Positions 61,902 to 64,000 of a DNA stretch of 64,000 nucleotides are shown here, one piece after another. The stretch comes from Thiofilum sp. (GTDB taxonomy: Bacteria; Pseudomonadota; Gammaproteobacteria; Thiotrichales; Thiotrichaceae). The notes beneath the pieces were generated by a model. The model was not told where the DNA came from. It saw only the letters and a program-made list of their open reading frames with translations, and made no database searches. The DNA is taken from assembly GCF_016711335.1 (NCBI RefSeq), contig NZ_JADJTF010000001.1, positions 992,001 to 1,056,000 on the forward strand, in the 5' to 3' direction. The stretch's first letter is position 1, and each line of letters starts with the position of its first letter. A program made the position numbers and the translations under genes.

Positions 61902-63242
61902 ATGTGGAATCATTCCGACACTATCGTTGCCATTGCTACAGCGCTGGGGCGCGGTGGAGTCGGAATTGTCCGTCTCTCTGGTCCTCAAGTTCCTACTATT
62001 GCCGCCGCTATTTTAGGCTCTTTGCCTAAGCCACGTTTTGCCTCCCACCGTCAGTTTTTAGCAGCGAATCAGTCCGTATTGGATGATGGTATTGCCTTAT
62101 ATTTTCCAGCACCTAACTCGTTCACAGGTGAGGATGTACTCGAATTACAGGGGCATGGCGGTAGGGTAGTGCTCGATATGATCGTCAAGCGCTGTCTGGA
62201 ATTAGGGGCACGGCTAGCGCGTCCGGGGGAATTTTCTGAACGCGCATTTTTAAATGACAAACTCGATTTAGCCCAAGCCGAAGCGATTGCGGACTTGATT
62301 GATTCTAGCTCTGAACAAGCAGCACGTTCAGCCTTACGTTCACTCCAAGGTGAGTTTTCTCAAGCCGTTAATAGGCTACTCCAAGAACTGATTGAGCTGC
62401 GCGTTTATGTTGAAGCGGCTTTGGATTTTCCCGATGAAGAAATTGATTTTCTCGCTGATCAAGCCGTCACGGATCGACTAGAGCGCATTAAATCCCAACT
62501 CAGCACTATTTTTCAAAAAGCGCGGCAGGGTAGCTTACTGCGAGAAGGGATGCATTTGGTGATTGTTGGGCGACCTAATGCGGGTAAATCGAGCCTCTTA
62601 AATGCGCTGGCGGGGCAGGAAACTGCCATTGTGACCGATATTGCGGGCACAACGCGCGATATTTTGCGTGAACGAATTAATCTAGAGGGGATGCCGCTGC
62701 ATATTGTCGATACCGCAGGGTTACGTGAGAGTAATGATCCAGTGGAGCAGATTGGAATTGAGCGGGCATGGCGCGAGGTAGAAAAGGCGGATTTGATACT
62801 GTTATTGGTCGATGATACCCAAGCCGAAGACTCTGAAAATGCCGCGATTGTGGCGCGTTTGCCAGAGCGTTTGCCGCGTTTGACGGTGCATAATAAGGTG
62901 GATTTGAGCGGTAAAGCAGCAGGGAAACACGAGGGGCAGCTTTATATTTCGGCTAAACAAGGGCTAGGGATTGAGGAGTTAAAGGCGGAACTGAAAGCTC
63001 GTATGGGTTTTCAGGGTGAGCAAGAAGATACATTTATTGCACGGCGGCGGCATTTGCAGGCACTGGAGGATACGCAGCAGGCAGTGGAGCGGGCGGAGTA
63101 TCAATTGCGGGTATTTAATGCAGGTGAGCTAATGGCGGAGGAATTGCGTATAGCTCAAGAGGCGTTAGGGCAAATTACCGGAAAATTTACCCCTGATGAT
63201 TTATTAGGTGTGATCTTTAGCTCGTTTTGTATTGGGAAGTAG
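61902..63242 (+). CDS. mnmE: tRNA uridine-5-carboxymethylaminomethyl modification GTPase MnmE
   Basis: A 446-residue GTPase that, with MnmG, modifies U34 of some tRNAs. The N-terminal formyl-THF-like domain has 'VAIATALGRGGVGIVRLSG'. The G domain has 'GRPNAGKSSLLNAL' (G1), 'GTTRD' (G2), 'DTAGLR' (G3) and 'NKVD' (G4). The protein ends with the required 'FCIGK'. It is the last of rpmH-rnpA-yidC-mnmE. Confidence 0.97.
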   Translation: MWNHSDTIVAIATALGRGGVGIVRLSGPQVPTIAAAILGSLPKPRFASHRQFLAANQSVLDDGIALYFPAPNSFTGEDVLELQGHGGRVVLDMIVKRCLELGARLARPGEFSERAFLNDKLDLAQAEAIADLIDSSSEQAARSALRSLQGEFSQAVNRLLQELIELRVYVEAALDFPDEEIDFLADQAVTDRLERIKSQLSTIFQKARQGSLLREGMHLVIVGRPNAGKSSLLNALAGQETAIVTDIAGTTRDILRERINLEGMPLHIVDTAGLRESNDPVEQIGIERAWREVEKADLILLLVDDTQAEDSENAAIVARLPERLPRLTVHNKVDLSGKAAGKHEGQLYISAKQGLGIEELKAELKARMGFQGEQEDTFIARRRHLQALEDTQQAVERAEYQLRVFNAGELMAEELRIAQEALGQITGKFTPDDLLGVIFSSFCIGK

Positions 63243-63245
63243 GGT

Positions 63246-64000
63246 TTATTCTAGGTCTCGTATCAGCAAATATTCAGAGTTATTGGCAAATGCTTTTGGA
63301 GCATAACAATTCTTCTGAATTAATTCGTGTAAGAAGCTTTTATCTAAGTGTTTTGTTAAGCTTAAATGCTCAAAAATGCTATACCTTTCGACTAGAGCTT
63401 TCAGTTTAGGATAGTTTTCTAAATTACTTTCTCTTGTTTCTATGCAATTTAATAATATCAGTGTTCCTAAGTGGTCACTAATAAGAGATTTAAATAAGTT
63501 AGCATAGCCTTGTTCTTCTATACTTAGAGTATTGTAGTTTTTTATACTATCTATAGTAAAGCTATCTTTTTCTATATTATGATTCAGGTAGATAAACCTA
63601 AGGATTTGGTGTAGCAGCATTAAATATGATTTAATAAAATGCTGCTTTCTTATAAAGGATTGAATAGCGGTTTTTGCATCTTCTAATGTAGATATGTGTA
63701 TAGTGTGTTTATTTAAATTGCCTTCTAATGTATCAAGGGTTTTTGATAGTTGACTATATTGATTTAGTAAAGCAAAAAAAGTGTTCTCAAATCGCTGCTG
63801 CTTTTGAGTTAATGCCTGATCAGCTAGTGCTTTCTCTGATTCCTCCGCAGCTTTCCTACTTAACTCTAACTCCTTACGTGTCAGTGATAACTCTCTTTGC
63901 GACTGAAACAAAGTAGCTAGGAGCATAATCAATCCTAAAAAAGCAAATATAGGATTCAGCACTCCACCAAAGAAATCTCCAGTAGTCCCCCAATCTCCTC
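63246..64000 (-). CDS. Putative phage abortive infection protein (putAbiC-like), 5' end off the window
   Basis: The frame is open from 63246 to the right edge, so the protein continues beyond it. The visible N-terminal part reads 'GDWGTTGDFFGGVLNPIFAF', then a membrane segment ('LGLIMLLATL') and a coiled coil ('RELSLTRKELELSRKAAEES'). This order (GDFFGG-NP, membrane helix, coiled coil, alpha-helical body) matches the putative phage abortive infection family. A GTG at 63962 is not the true start because the family motif precedes it. It converges on mnmE, 3 bases apart. Confidence 0.65.
   Translation of the reverse strand, partial: GDWGTTGDFFGGVLNPIFAFLGLIMLLATLFQSQRELSLTRKELELSRKAAEESEKALADQALTQKQQRFENTFFALLNQYSQLSKTLDTLEGNLNKHTIHISTLEDAKTAIQSFIRKQHFIKSYLMLLHQILRFIYLNHNIEKDSFTIDSIKNYNTLSIEEQGYANLFKSLISDHLGTLILLNCIETRESNLENYPKLKALVERYSIFEHLSLTKHLDKSFLHELIQKNCYAPKAFANNSEYLLIRDLE

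Noticed and set aside
1..64000. CRISPR arrays, tRNA and rRNA genes
   Set aside because: No regularly spaced direct repeats with unique spacers and no cloverleaf or rRNA-like sequence were noticed. The closest regular repeats are the DnaA-box arrays, whose period is too short. A tRNA scan would settle this.

Overview
The window looks like chromosome from a sulfur-oxidising gammaproteobacterium of the Thiotrichales (Thiothrix/Thiolinea type). This is inferred from moderate G+C, a Calvin-cycle phosphoribulokinase, the gammaproteobacterial style of nearly every housekeeping protein, and the gene order around the replication origin. No rRNA, tRNA or CRISPR array was found by eye.

Layout. 1-5.8 kb: end of a PBP4-type peptidase (dacB), rimO, an AT-rich intergenic region with five DnaA boxes, phosphoribulokinase, a folded palindromic element, and a minus-strand trio (HD hydrolase, HIT protein, ferredoxin-linked reductase). 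6-8 kb: accessory patch with the end of an IS200/IS605-type element fused to a 5'-truncated DUF1016 nuclease gene, then a DUF1643 gene. 8-15 kb: lactate oxidation, with a dld-II type D-lactate dehydrogenase diverging from lldEFG; dinD lies between them and two GntR-type operators sit upstream of dld. 15-21.4 kb: pyruvate dehydrogenase operon aceE-aceF-lpdA. 21.5-22.5 kb: a DUF433/DUF5615 toxin-antitoxin pair and a small membrane protein. 22.5-31 kb: hemN, the lysine catabolic pair davB-davA, amiC, tsaE, nnrDE and, divergently, queG. 31-37.4 kb: pdxH, an ICMT-like methyltransferase, two lipoproteins, a VanX-like dipeptidase, a CbiC-like protein lacking the family's catalytic His, and uvrD.

37.5-45.1 kb is the most distinctive accessory block. 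A type III restriction-modification system (mod and res) is split by two genes that look like a toxin-antitoxin pair: an XRE/ImmA metallopeptidase regulator and a PIN-domain protein. The last three genes overlap. A perfect 15-bp inverted repeat precedes the regulator. The block appears more GC-rich than its surroundings, and the target-recognition part of mod is a sharply AT-rich island.

45-50 kb: msrA, then speA, a membrane protein, ycgL and a gamma-carbonic-anhydrase-like gene. 50-64 kb: prlC, then the origin region. gyrB, recF, dnaN and dnaA run leftwards; rpmH, rnpA, yidC and mnmE run rightwards. The dnaA-dnaN gap holds two oppositely oriented, helically phased arrays of DnaA boxes and is the likely oriC. 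A phased DnaA-box array also lies inside the recF coding sequence, and six parS-like palindromes are scattered over the 25 kb to the left. The window ends in a putative phage abortive-infection gene that runs off the right edge.

Two themes run across the window. Replication and segregation signals are unusually numerous, some of them inside genes. GC-rich palindromic mini-repeats recur and have been absorbed in frame into LldE, LpdA and Mod.
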